A stretch of DNA of 29,494 nucleotides from VFMC01 sp040380855. GTDB lineage: Bacteria; Actinomycetota; Acidimicrobiia; Acidimicrobiales; Ilumatobacteraceae. Below the pieces are notes generated by a model, which was given only the letters and a program-made list of their open reading frames with translations, made no database searches and had not been told where the DNA came from. This document shows positions 1-7,293 of the stretch, piece after piece. The first letter of the stretch is position 1. The number at the start of each line of letters is the position of its first letter. Position numbers and translations under genes: made by a program. The DNA is taken from assembly GCA_040380855.1 (NCBI GenBank), contig JBEIIG010000044.1, positions 1 to 29,494 on the forward strand. The letters run 5' to 3'.

Positions 1-23
1 CCCCCCGCCCCCCGTCGACGGAA

Positions 24-848
24 CTACTTGCTGGCCTGCTCGAGCGCCCGGCGCACCAGCACCTTGGCCAGGTGCACGCGGTACTCGGGGGTGGCGTTCA
101 GGTCGCTCTGCGGCTCGGCTTCGGCGGCGGCCTGCTCGGCGGCGTCGGCGATCGACGCACCGCCGGCAAGTGCCGAACTGACGCTGGAGGCGAGGATGGG
201 CACGCTGCCCATGTTCACCAGCGCCACGCCGCTGTCGCCGTTGCGCCGCCAGGCGGCGACACCGACGATTGCCCAGTCCTGGGCGCGACGGTTGAACTTC
301 TGGAAGCTCCAGCCGGCACCGTTCATCTTGGGCACGCGGATCTCGGTGAGCATCTCGTCGGGCTCGAGCGCGGTCTGCAGGAAGCCGTGGAAGAACTCCG
401 TCGCCGGGATCTCGCGGGTGCCGTTGGGGCCCTGGGCCACGTAGGTGGCGCCGAGGGCCAGTGTGGTGGCGGGCAGGTCGCTGGCAGGGTCGCTGTGGGC
501 GATCGAGCCACCGATGGTGCCGCGGTGACGCACCTGCGGGTCGCCCACGTGGCCGGCAGCATGGGCCAGCAGCGGCACGTGCTCGGCCAGCACCGGGCTC
601 TTCTCGACATCCATGTGCCGGGTGAGGGCGCCGATGGCGATGTGGTCGCCGGCATCGCGGATGTACGACAGGTCGCTCACCCGGCCGATGTCGACCAGCA
701 CGCTCGGCTGGGCCAGACGCAGCTTCATCAGCGGCAGCAGGCTGTGGCCACCGGCGAGGAACTTGGCCTCGTCGCCGTGCTGACCGATGAGGCTGATGGC
801 CTCGGCGGCCGAACCGGCCCGGACGTATTCGAAGGGTGCGGGGATCAC
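24..848 (-). CDS. coxM: Form II CO dehydrogenase-like hydroxylase, medium (FAD) subunit
   Basis: This is the FAD-binding medium subunit of a molybdenum hydroxylase of the aerobic CO dehydrogenase / xanthine oxidase family. It carries electrons from the 2Fe-2S subunit to FAD and on to an external acceptor. The 274-residue product shows the two flavin-binding signatures of the family: AGGHSLLPLMKLR at about residues 32-44 and TIGGSIAHSDPASD at about 111-124. The length is close to the family norm of about 280-290. I chose the GTG start because its codon overlaps the TGA stop of the large-subunit gene as GTGA, typical of translational coupling, and because translation then begins directly at the family N-terminus (IPAPFEYVRA). 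It is the last gene of an S-L-M operon. The physiological substrate is unknown. Confidence 0.92.
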   Translation of the reverse strand: MIPAPFEYVRAGSAAEAISLIGQHGDEAKFLAGGHSLLPLMKLRLAQPSVLVDIGRVSDLSYIRDAGDHIAIGALTRHMDVEKSPVLAEHVPLLAHAAGHVGDPQVRHRGTIGGSIAHSDPASDLPATTLALGATYVAQGPNGTREIPATEFFHGFLQTALEPDEMLTEIRVPKMNGAGWSFQKFNRRAQDWAIVGVAAWRRNGDSGVALVNMGSVPILASSVSSALAGGASIADAAEQAAAEAEPQSDLNATPEYRVHLAKVLVRRALEQASK

Positions 849-3238
849 GTGTTGGCTCCTTGCTGCGCGTGGTGAATAGCTTTCCAGACCGTCTGCGGAC
901 TGGCCGGCATGGGGATGTCGGTGACACCCAGGTCGGACAGTGCGTCGACGATGGCATTGATGACGGCGGGTGCGGCACCGATGGTGCCGGCTTCGCCGAT
1001 GCCCTTCACGCCCAACTGGTTGGTGGGCGACGGGGTGATGGTGTGGCCGAGGGTGATCGGCGGGACGTCGCTGGCCGCGGGCACGAGGTACTCGGCGAGC
1101 GAGGTGGTCTTCAAGTTGCCGTCGCTGTCGTAGACGGCCTCTTCGTAGAGAGCCTGGGCCATGCCCTGCACGACGCCGCCGTGCACCTGGCCCTCGACGA
1201 TGAGCGGGTTCACCTGGTTGCCGCAGTCGTCGACGGCGACGTACTGCAGCACGTCGACCTGACCGGTCTCGGTATCGACCTCGACGGTGCAGATGTGCGT
1301 GCCGAACGGCCACGAGAAGTTGGGCGGGTCGTACGTGACCTGGGCCTCGAGGTTCGGCTCGAGGCCGTCGGGCAGGTTGTGGGCGGTGAAGGCCGCGAAG
1401 GCGATGGCGCCCAGCGGCATCGCCTTGTCGGGCGAGCCCTTCACCGTGAACGTGCCGCCGGTGAACTCGAGGTCGTCTTCGTTGGCCTCGAGCTGGTGGG
1501 CGGCGATCTTCTTCGCCTTGTCGATCACCTTGTCGCACGCCATGGCGATGGCCACACCGCCGTTGGTGAGCGACCGCGACCCGTAGGTGTCGAGGCCGAG
1601 CGGTGCAAGTGCCGTATCGCTGTGCAGCACGTCGACATCATCGGGGTCGACGCCCAACTTCTCGGCGGCGATCATGCTCCACGACGTCTCGTGACCCTGA
1701 CCGTGGGGTGACGTGCCGGTGACCACCTGCACCTTGTTGGTGGGCAGGATGCGCACCGTGGCCGCTTCCCAGCCGCCCGCGGCGTAGTTCAACGAGGCGA
1801 GCACCCGAGACGGTGCCAGACCGCACATCTCGAAGTAGCTGATGAGCCCGATACCGAGTCGCTTGGTGGCACCCGGAACGTTCTGCACCTTCTGGCGGGC
1901 ACGCACGCCGTCGTAGTCGGCCAGCGTTGCCGCCAGCGTCGCCGCCGCGTCGTGATCGCCGCTGTCGTACACCAAGCCGGTGAAGGCGGTGTACGGGAAC
2001 TGCTCTTTGCGGATGTAGTTGCGGCGCCTGAGTTCGAGCGGGTCGATGCCCATCGTGTCGGCGAGCGCGTCCATGGCACGTTCGATGGCGTACGTCGCCT
2101 CCGGCCGCCCAGCGCCGCGGTAGGCGTCGGTGGGGGTCATCGTGGTGAACACACCGGTGCAGCTGAAGTCGTACGCAGCGGGAAGGTCGTACACCCCGGC
2201 GTAGAGGAACGCGCCGAGCAACGGGATGCCCGGTGTGATGAGTTGCAGATAACCGCCCATGTCGGCAACGAGACGCACCCGCACGGCGGTGAGCCGACCA
2301 TCGGCGTCGGCCGCCAGCTCGATGTGCTGCTTCTGCGCGCGTCCGTGGATGCTCGCCTGGGTGTTCTCGCCGCGCTCTTCGTTCCAGCGCACCGGCACCT
2401 TGTGCTTGCGGGCAAGTGCAACGCACAACAACTCCTCGGCGTAGACGTCGAGCTTGGCGCCGAAGCCTCCACCCACCGACGGGGCGATGACCCGGAGCTG
2501 GTGCTCGGGCACGCCCACGGTGAGTGCTGTCATCACCTTCAAGATGTGCGGGATCTGGGTGGCGCTGTAGAGCGTGATGTCGCCACCGAACGGCTGCGGC
2601 ACTGCCGCCACGGCCCGGGGCTCCATGGCCATCGGGATGAGCCGCTGTTGCACGTAGTGCTCGCTCACGGTGTACGCCGCGGCTGCAAAGGCCGCATCGA
2701 CCTGGCCCTCGGTGCCCTCCACCTTCAGATCCCAGGTGTAGCTGCGGTTGGTGCCCTCGCCCTCGTGGATGATCACACGGTCGCTGAGCGCATCGTCGAG
2801 GTCGACGACTGCCGGGAGGGCCTCGTAGTCGACGACGACGGCCTCGACCGCGTCGCGGGCCGCTGCTTCGCTGGTGGCCAGCACACAGGCCACCGCGTCG
2901 CCCATGTAGGTGGCCTTGCCGACCGCCACGGGGTAGTGGGCAGGATTCTTCATGTCGGCCGTGACCGGCCACGCACAGGGCATCGGCCCCGCCCAGAGGC
3001 CCATCAGGTCGGCGCCGCTGTAGGCGGCCACCACACCGGGCATGGCCAGTGCGGGGGCCAGGTCGACGCCCAGGATGCGGGCGTGGGCATAGGGGCTGCG
3101 CACCAGTGCGAGGTGCAGCGCCCCGGGAATGTGCAGGTCGTTGGTGAACTTCGCCTCGCCCGTCAACAGCGCAGGGTCTTCCTTGCGCAGCCGCCGTGTC
3201 CCCAACACGGCGCTCGGGCGATCGTCGATGATGGTCAT
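845..3238 (-). CDS. coxL: Form II CO dehydrogenase-like hydroxylase, large (molybdopterin) subunit
   Basis: This is the catalytic molybdopterin cytosine dinucleotide subunit, 797 aa, of a molybdenum hydroxylase. The active-site loop at residues 372-378 reads AYRGAGR. That is the signature of form II (putative) CO dehydrogenases; proven form I enzymes carry AYRCSFR with the Cu-S-Mo cysteine. The gene order S-L-M also matches form II, form I being M-S-L. Other landmarks are SVGGGFGAK near residue 254 and the catalytic glutamate in GIGEAGTIG (about E749). The ATG is preceded by a strong AAGGGGAC ribosome binding site and lies 25 bases after the small subunit gene. CO oxidation should not be assumed; an organic N-heterocycle or aldehyde substrate is as likely. 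No cox maturation genes (coxD/E/F) occur in the window. Confidence 0.93.
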   Translation of the reverse strand: MTIIDDRPSAVLGTRRLRKEDPALLTGEAKFTNDLHIPGALHLALVRSPYAHARILGVDLAPALAMPGVVAAYSGADLMGLWAGPMPCAWPVTADMKNPAHYPVAVGKATYMGDAVACVLATSEAAARDAVEAVVVDYEALPAVVDLDDALSDRVIIHEGEGTNRSYTWDLKVEGTEGQVDAAFAAAAYTVSEHYVQQRLIPMAMEPRAVAAVPQPFGGDITLYSATQIPHILKVMTALTVGVPEHQLRVIAPSVGGGFGAKLDVYAEELLCVALARKHKVPVRWNEERGENTQASIHGRAQKQHIELAADADGRLTAVRVRLVADMGGYLQLITPGIPLLGAFLYAGVYDLPAAYDFSCTGVFTTMTPTDAYRGAGRPEATYAIERAMDALADTMGIDPLELRRRNYIRKEQFPYTAFTGLVYDSGDHDAAATLAATLADYDGVRARQKVQNVPGATKRLGIGLISYFEMCGLAPSRVLASLNYAAGGWEAATVRILPTNKVQVVTGTSPHGQGHETSWSMIAAEKLGVDPDDVDVLHSDTALAPLGLDTYGSRSLTNGGVAIAMACDKVIDKAKKIAAHQLEANEDDLEFTGGTFTVKGSPDKAMPLGAIAFAAFTAHNLPDGLEPNLEAQVTYDPPNFSWPFGTHICTVEVDTETGQVDVLQYVAVDDCGNQVNPLIVEGQVHGGVVQGMAQALYEEAVYDSDGNLKTTSLAEYLVPAASDVPPITLGHTITPSPTNQLGVKGIGEAGTIGAAPAVINAIVDALSDLGVTDIPMPASPQTVWKAIHHAQQGANT

Positions 3239-3263
3239 GGTCGGGTCCCCTTCCCGAGTGACG

Positions 3264-3722
3264 TCATTCGCCTGCGCAGGCGAGGACGGCCTTGACGATG
3301 TTGTGGTAGCCGGTGCACCGGCACAGGTTGCCCTCCAGGCCGAGGCGCACTTCTTCCTCGGTGGGGTTCGGGTTCTCCTTCAGCAGGCTCGAGGCCGCCA
3401 TCACCATGCCGGGCGCGCAGTAGCCGCACTGCAGTGCATGGTTCTCCATGAAGGCCTGCTGCATCGGGTGCATCGTGCCGTCGGCCGATGCCATGCCCTC
3501 GATGGTGGTGACTTCGGCGCCGTCGGCCTGCGCAGCGAGGATGGTGCAGCTCTTCACGGCTTCGCCGTTCAGGTGCAGGCTGCATGCGCCGCACGACGAG
3601 GTGTCGCAGCCGATGTTGGTGCCGGTGAGGCCGAGCACCTCGCGGACGTAGTGGACGAGCAGGGTGCGCGGTTCGACATCGCTGTCGTGCGCCGTGCCGT
3701 TGACGGTGACGCGGATCTTCAT
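3264..3722 (-). CDS. coxS: Form II CO dehydrogenase-like hydroxylase, small (2Fe-2S) subunit
   Basis: This is the iron-sulfur subunit of the hydroxylase, 152 aa, which passes electrons from the Mo site to FAD. All eight cluster cysteines are visible. The plant-type ferredoxin cluster uses C39, C44, C47 and C59 (GCDTSSCGAC...C). The second cluster uses C99, C102, C134 and C136 (CGYCAPG and CRCTGY). The ATG at 3722 is preceded by GAGGGGAC with good spacing, so the longer open frame upstream is not used. It is the first gene of the operon and is divergent from the Fur-family gene at 3858. A CATGAT hexamer (3780 to 3775 on the minus strand) could be its -10 box, giving a leader of about 45 nt; this is weak. 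Confidence 0.95.
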   Translation of the reverse strand: MKIRVTVNGTAHDSDVEPRTLLVHYVREVLGLTGTNIGCDTSSCGACSLHLNGEAVKSCTILAAQADGAEVTTIEGMASADGTMHPMQQAFMENHALQCGYCAPGMVMAASSLLKENPNPTEEEVRLGLEGNLCRCTGYHNIVKAVLACAGE

Positions 3723-3843
3723 GAATGTCCCCTCGTGAGTGGGTGGTTCGGTGTGCCCCCAAGTTGGCGGGACCATCATGCACCATTTTCCACCCCGCTC
3801 GCACATGGGCCGTCGCGCGCCGGGCCACCGGGGTCGCTCTCGG

Positions 3844-3849
3844 TAGCAT
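3844..3849 (+). promoter_or_regulatory. Predicted -10 box of the Fur-family gene
   Basis: TAGCAT ends 8 bases before the GTG at 3858, so transcription would begin at or next to the start codon (leaderless). This supports GTG 3858 over the in-frame ATG at 3873. No clear -35 box is seen. Confidence 0.45.
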
Positions 3850-3857
3850 CGGCCCCG

Positions 3858-4310
3858 GTGGAGATCGACGACATGGCCCTGCAACGCCTGCGCGACGACG
3901 GGCAGCGCTACACGACGGGCCGACGCGACCTGCTGCACACCCTCGCCGAGGCGGGCGAACCGCTGACGATCCCGATGATCCTGCGCCGAAGCCCCGGCCT
4001 GGCGCAGAGTTCGGTGTACCGCAATCTGGCTGTGCTCGAGCAGGCACGACTGGTCAGCCGTATCGCCACCGGCGACGAACACGCACACTACGAACTCGCC
4101 GAAGACCTCACCGAACACCATCACCATCACCTGGTGTGCAGCGAGTGCGGCCGGGTGAGCGACTTCACCCTGCCCGACGGCACCGAACGAGCACTCGACG
4201 ACGCCCTGCACCGGGCGGCCGACGCGGCCGGCTTCGCGCTCGCCTTCCACCGACTCGACCTGGTGGGCCGCTGCGCCACCTGCGCCCCGGTCTCGACCAA
4301 CAGGCTCTAG
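3858..4310 (+). CDS. Fur-family metalloregulator, Zur/FurB-like
   Basis: This is a DNA-binding metal-responsive repressor of the Fur family, 150 aa, about the usual length. The winged helix-turn-helix covers roughly residues 30-68, with the conserved recognition stretch SSVYRNLAVLEQARLV at 51-66. Metal ligands are plain: the EHAHYE histidines (75, 77), a run of five histidines at 87-91, and a structural zinc site made of C94-x2-C97 and C139-x2-C142. The HHHHLVCSECG block and the ending FHRLDLVGRCATC resemble actinobacterial Zur (FurB) more than iron Fur, but that subtype is inference. It is divergent from the molybdenum hydroxylase operon, with 135 bases between them, so it may control that operon or only itself. 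The downstream neighbour is convergent. Confidence 0.9.
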   Translation: MEIDDMALQRLRDDGQRYTTGRRDLLHTLAEAGEPLTIPMILRRSPGLAQSSVYRNLAVLEQARLVSRIATGDEHAHYELAEDLTEHHHHHLVCSECGRVSDFTLPDGTERALDDALHRAADAAGFALAFHRLDLVGRCATCAPVSTNRL

Positions 4311-4339
4311 ACCAGGTTCGCGGCGTCGCAAGCCGTCTG

Positions 4340-4930
4340 CTACGCGAGCCTGAGGCGACCGCGCACGGCCACGTTCACGCGCTCGCCGGCACGAGAGAGG
4401 GTGCACGTTGCGAGCCGGCCGTGCCGTGTGGCCTCGAGTTCGACGCCGGCACCGATAGAGCGCAGCGCCAGCAGGTCTTCGAGCACGCCGCCTCCCCGCA
4501 ACGGCGACCCGATGCTGACGCCCTGCTCGGTGGTGAGGAGTCGGTAGCGAGGAACGCGACCGCCGGCGTCGGACGAGACGTACCTACCGCCGAGGCCGAG
4601 CAGCGAGACGGCCCGAACGGGCAGCGAGATGAGGCACAGGCGCGAGCCGAATGACGGCTTTGGACTGATCACGTGCGCGCTGACGAACGTGACCACCCCG
4701 ACGACTGCTGCGATCACCAACGGGACCAGGCGATTCCCGGAACTGTTCCGAACGACGATGAGCACGAAACCGACGACTGCCGGCAGCGTGAACGGTACGT
4801 GGAGCACAAGGCGCGACCACACATACCGGCCCACGCCTACGAACCTCACCATCGCCTCCAGTCCCACCTGTTCGGAATGGCCAGCGAGCACGCTCGCGAG
4901 CGGCATCGTCGAGGAATCGGTGAGCGGCAC
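4340..4930 (-). CDS. Unknown small membrane protein with two membrane helices
   Basis: I do not recognise a family. From GTG 4930 the product is 196 aa, with hydrophobic helices at about residues 42-61 and 68-88 separated by a short RNSSGNR turn. A soluble, Arg/Gly-rich C-terminal half of about 100 residues follows. The start is uncertain. GTG 4930 has CATGAT six bases upstream, fitting the leaderless pattern seen elsewhere in the window; ATG 4906 would give 188 aa. The coding DNA at about 4620-4900 looks less GC-rich than its neighbours and less strongly biased to G/C at third positions, which suggests a recently acquired or fast-evolving gene. It follows the superoxide dismutase gene on the same strand after 52 bases and is convergent with the Fur-family gene. 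Confidence 0.6.
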   Translation of the reverse strand: MPLTDSSTMPLASVLAGHSEQVGLEAMVRFVGVGRYVWSRLVLHVPFTLPAVVGFVLIVVRNSSGNRLVPLVIAAVVGVVTFVSAHVISPKPSFGSRLCLISLPVRAVSLLGLGGRYVSSDAGGRVPRYRLLTTEQGVSIGSPLRGGGVLEDLLALRSIGAGVELEATRHGRLATCTLSRAGERVNVAVRGRLRLA

Positions 4931-4936
4931 GAGCGC

Positions 4937-4942
4937 ATCATG
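4937..4942 (-). promoter_or_regulatory. Possible -10 box for the unknown membrane protein gene
   Basis: CATGAT on the minus strand ends six bases before GTG 4930. It would make a leaderless transcript. No convincing -35 box is visible. Confidence 0.25.
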
Positions 4943-4982
4943 CCTGGTAATGAAGCCGGGTTCCAGCCGTCGGCGGAGGAAC

Positions 4983-5594
4983 TCAGACCAAGATGGCCTG
5001 GCGGGCGCGCTCGAGGCGGGCGGCCACATCGGTCCAGTTGACGACGTTCCAGATGGAGTGCACGTAGTCGGCGCGCTGGTTGGCGTACTGCAGGTAGTAG
5101 GCGTGCTCCCACACATCGACGGCGAGCAGCGGCACGGCGCCGAGCACGTGGTTGTCGTGATGGGTGAGCAACTGCTGCACCACCAGCCGTTGACCGATCG
5201 GCTCCCAGGCGAGCACGGCCCAGCCGCTGCCCTGCAGGGTGATGGCGGTATGGCTGAACAGCGCCCGGAACGAGGCGAAGCCGTCGAAGGTCTCGTCGAT
5301 CTCGCGGCGCAGCGGGCCACCGGGTTCGCCACCGCCGTCGGGGTGCAGGTTGGTCCAGTAGATCGAGTGCAGCACGTGGCCGCCGAGATGGAAGGCGAGT
5401 GATCGTTCGAGACCGACCAGGTCGCCCCAGCGCTGCTGCGCGCGTGCCTGGTCGAGTTGCTCGAGCGTTGCGTTGGTGCCGGCCACGTAGGCGGCGTGGT
5501 GCTTGTCGTGGTGCAACTCGATCACCCGAGCCGACAGATGCGGCTCGAGGTCGGCCGGGTCGTAGGGGAGATCGGGAAGCGCGTAGGGGGTCAC
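4983..5594 (-). CDS. sodA: Superoxide dismutase, Fe/Mn family
   Basis: Dismutates superoxide to oxygen and hydrogen peroxide in the cytoplasm; 203 aa, normal for the family. The four metal ligands are present: H28 (ELHHDKHH), H76 (GGHVLHSIYW), D150 and H154 (DVWEHAYYLQY). The second-sphere residue that tunes the metal is a His (H136 in THHDNHVLG), where Mn enzymes usually carry Gln. The Fe-dependent enzyme of Mycobacterium tuberculosis also has His there, so an Fe or cambialistic enzyme is inferred. There is no signal peptide. Translation starts at GTG 5594. TAGACC lies seven bases upstream, so the mRNA is probably leaderless and the gene has its own promoter. Confidence 0.95.
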   Translation of the reverse strand: MTPYALPDLPYDPADLEPHLSARVIELHHDKHHAAYVAGTNATLEQLDQARAQQRWGDLVGLERSLAFHLGGHVLHSIYWTNLHPDGGGEPGGPLRREIDETFDGFASFRALFSHTAITLQGSGWAVLAWEPIGQRLVVQQLLTHHDNHVLGAVPLLAVDVWEHAYYLQYANQRADYVHSIWNVVNWTDVAARLERARQAILV

Positions 5595-5601
5595 GCAGGT
5601 C

Positions 5602-5607
5602 GGTCTA
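5602..5607 (-). promoter_or_regulatory. Predicted -10 box of the superoxide dismutase gene
   Basis: TAGACC on the minus strand ends seven bases before the GTG at 5594, consistent with a leaderless transcript. No clear -35 box. Confidence 0.4.
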
Positions 5608-5634
5608 GCCGCGCCGACGCGACCGGTGGGCGGG

Positions 5635-6027
5635 TCAGAAGGCCCGAATGATGTCGCGGATCGACATCGCCACGAGGAACACCAGCATCACGGTGCCGAA
5701 GGCGGTGTATCCCCAGCGTGCCCGGTGGTCGACCCGCCAGAAGCGGCGCATGCTCGACACGATGCACACCGCAGCGATGATGCCGATGACAGCGCCGATG
5801 AGCGGTCCCACACCGGCAGCCAGGCCGAGGAAGGGCAGAACGAACGGCAACACGATGTAGGTGAGCAGGCAGCGCACCGCCGACACCATGACCGATGTCT
5901 GCAAGGCCTTGCGCGCCTCGGCGACGGTGGCGTGTTCGACGTGATCGACCCGCAGCAGGGCGCGCATGAAGCGATCGGCAGGGGGGCGTTCGATTGCGGC
6001 GACGGCCGGTTCGGCGACGATCGACAT
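5635..6027 (-). CDS. Small conserved-looking membrane protein, three helices
   Basis: A 130-aa protein of unknown function. A soluble N-terminal segment of about 44 residues, rich in Arg and His, precedes three hydrophobic helices at about 46-68, 71-92 and 108-124. A basic loop (RRFWRVDHRARWGY) joins the second and third. The pattern resembles the small PLD-nuclease-N/DUF-type membrane proteins common in Actinomycetota, but I cannot name a family. ATG 6027 was chosen over the 31-codon upstream extension because TACAGT lies six bases before it. The upstream extension reads as low-complexity and overlaps the 3' side of the transporter gene. It stops 40 bases before the superoxide dismutase start on the same strand. 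Confidence 0.75.
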   Translation of the reverse strand: MSIVAEPAVAAIERPPADRFMRALLRVDHVEHATVAEARKALQTSVMVSAVRCLLTYIVLPFVLPFLGLAAGVGPLIGAVIGIIAAVCIVSSMRRFWRVDHRARWGYTAFGTVMLVFLVAMSIRDIIRAF

Positions 6028-6033
6028 GGCGCC

Positions 6034-6039
6034 ACTGTA
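6034..6039 (-). promoter_or_regulatory. Predicted -10 box of the small membrane protein gene
   Basis: TACAGT on the minus strand ends six bases before ATG 6027, giving a leaderless transcript and supporting this start. Confidence 0.4.
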
Positions 6040-6082
6040 CCCACAGCGCCGGTTCCCGTTGCCATCACCGACACGGGTGCCG

Positions 6083-7189
6083 TCAGGTGAGCGCACCGTG
6101 CAGGAGGCCGACGAGGGCACCGCCCGCCACCAGCCAGGCCGAGTTCGGCCGCACGGTGAGCATCAGCACCAGCGCCACCGCCGCGACGGCCACCGTGAGC
6201 GGGTCGACAAGCGCGCTGTCGGCAAGGCGCACCGCCACGGCAGCGAGCATGCCGAGCGAGGCGGCATTCACTCCGTCGAGCGCTCCACCGGCCCAGGCCG
6301 AGCGGCGGATGAGCGGCACGATGCGCGCCAGCAGGGCGACGAACACCAGCGCGGGAGCGAAGATGGCCACGGTGGCCACCACTGCGCCGGGCAGGCCTGC
6401 CACCTGATAGCCCACGAACGTTGCGGTGGTGAACACCGGGCCGGGTGTGAACTGACCGATGGCGACGGCGTCGAGCAGTTGTCGCTCGGTGAGCCAGCCG
6501 AGGCGGTCGACCAGGTCGCCTTCGAGGAACGACACCAGCACGTACCCGCTGCCGTACAGCACCGAACCCACCTTCAGGAACACCCACGCCAGGCGCCACA
6601 GCGTCGGGTCGGTGGTGGTGGCGGCGGCCAGGCCGAACGGCGCGATGAACCACAGCTGCAGGCGTTGGCCCCGACGCAACACCGCCCGGTTGCGCCACAG
6701 TGCCCCCACCGCTGCAGCAGTCGCAAGCAGCACCAGCTCGTTCACGCCGGCCAGCCAGGCGGCGGCGGCGCCGACAGCGACCGCGCCGAGCACCACGTCC
6801 TTCACGGCGGTGCGGGCGAGGCCGACAGCCGCATGGGCCACCACGGCCACGATCACCGGCACGATGCCGTACGACAGGTCGAGCGCAGTGGGGGTGGTGC
6901 CGTAGCGGTCGTAGAGCACGGCCAGGACGAGCACGATGCCGACGGCGGGCAGGATGAAGCCACCGGCCGCGGCCACGAACCCGCGCCAGCCGGCGCGCCG
7001 TAGGCCGAGGTGCACGGCCAGCTCCGTCGAGTTGGGGCCGGGCACCAGGTTGGTGGCACCCATCAGGTCCACGAAGGTCTGATCGTCGACCCACTTCCGT
7101 CGGGTGACCACCTCGTCGCGCATCATCGCGATGTGGGCGGCCGGCCCACCGAAGGCCGTGAAGCCCAGGCGGGTGAACAGACGACCCAC
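6083..7189 (-). CDS. chrA: ChrA-type chromate transporter (CHR family); start uncertain
   Basis: An inner-membrane transporter of the chromate ion transporter family. It holds two homologous CHR halves. The first begins LFTRLGFTAFGGPAAHIAMM, with the PGP motif in NLVPGPNSTE. The second carries FLKVGSVLYGSGYVLVSFL and QFTPGPVFTTATFVGYQ. About ten hydrophobic helices follow the pattern. The start is not settled. GTG 7189 (368 aa) begins only seven residues before the first helix. The open frame runs further up without ATG, GTG or TTG until it is deep in the preceding permease gene. A TACCCT box seven bases before an in-frame ATC at 7252 would give 389 aa, and a CTG at 7297 overlaps the permease stop. 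It follows the ABC exporter and may be co-transcribed with it. Real substrate unproven. Confidence 0.88.
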   Translation of the reverse strand: MGRLFTRLGFTAFGGPAAHIAMMRDEVVTRRKWVDDQTFVDLMGATNLVPGPNSTELAVHLGLRRAGWRGFVAAAGGFILPAVGIVLVLAVLYDRYGTTPTALDLSYGIVPVIVAVVAHAAVGLARTAVKDVVLGAVAVGAAAAWLAGVNELVLLATAAAVGALWRNRAVLRRGQRLQLWFIAPFGLAAATTTDPTLWRLAWVFLKVGSVLYGSGYVLVSFLEGDLVDRLGWLTERQLLDAVAIGQFTPGPVFTTATFVGYQVAGLPGAVVATVAIFAPALVFVALLARIVPLIRRSAWAGGALDGVNAASLGMLAAVAVRLADSALVDPLTVAVAAVALVLMLTVRPNSAWLVAGGALVGLLHGALT

Positions 7190-7293
7190 CTCGCGCCAGG
7201 CGTCGGGGCGGGGCGCATGCGGCGCAGCGGCGGTGGCGTCGGTGGCGTCGATGGCAGCGAGGGTAGCGCTGTCGATCGCCCGCGACGGAGGGC

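Noticed and set aside
1..12. C-rich tract at the left edge
   Set aside because: Only a dozen bases; too short and at the window border to judge.
845..3238. Bona fide (form I) CO dehydrogenase
   Set aside because: The active-site loop lacks the cysteine-bearing AYRCSFR and the gene order is S-L-M rather than M-S-L.
4128..4142. Five-histidine run resembling an engineered tag
   Set aside because: It is the natural metal-binding HHHHLVC motif of Fur/Zur proteins, followed by the expected zinc cysteines.
4629..5402. Plus-strand open frame over the unknown membrane protein and superoxide dismutase
   Set aside because: Thr/Arg-rich text without motifs; it runs through the antisense of the superoxide dismutase ligand motifs.
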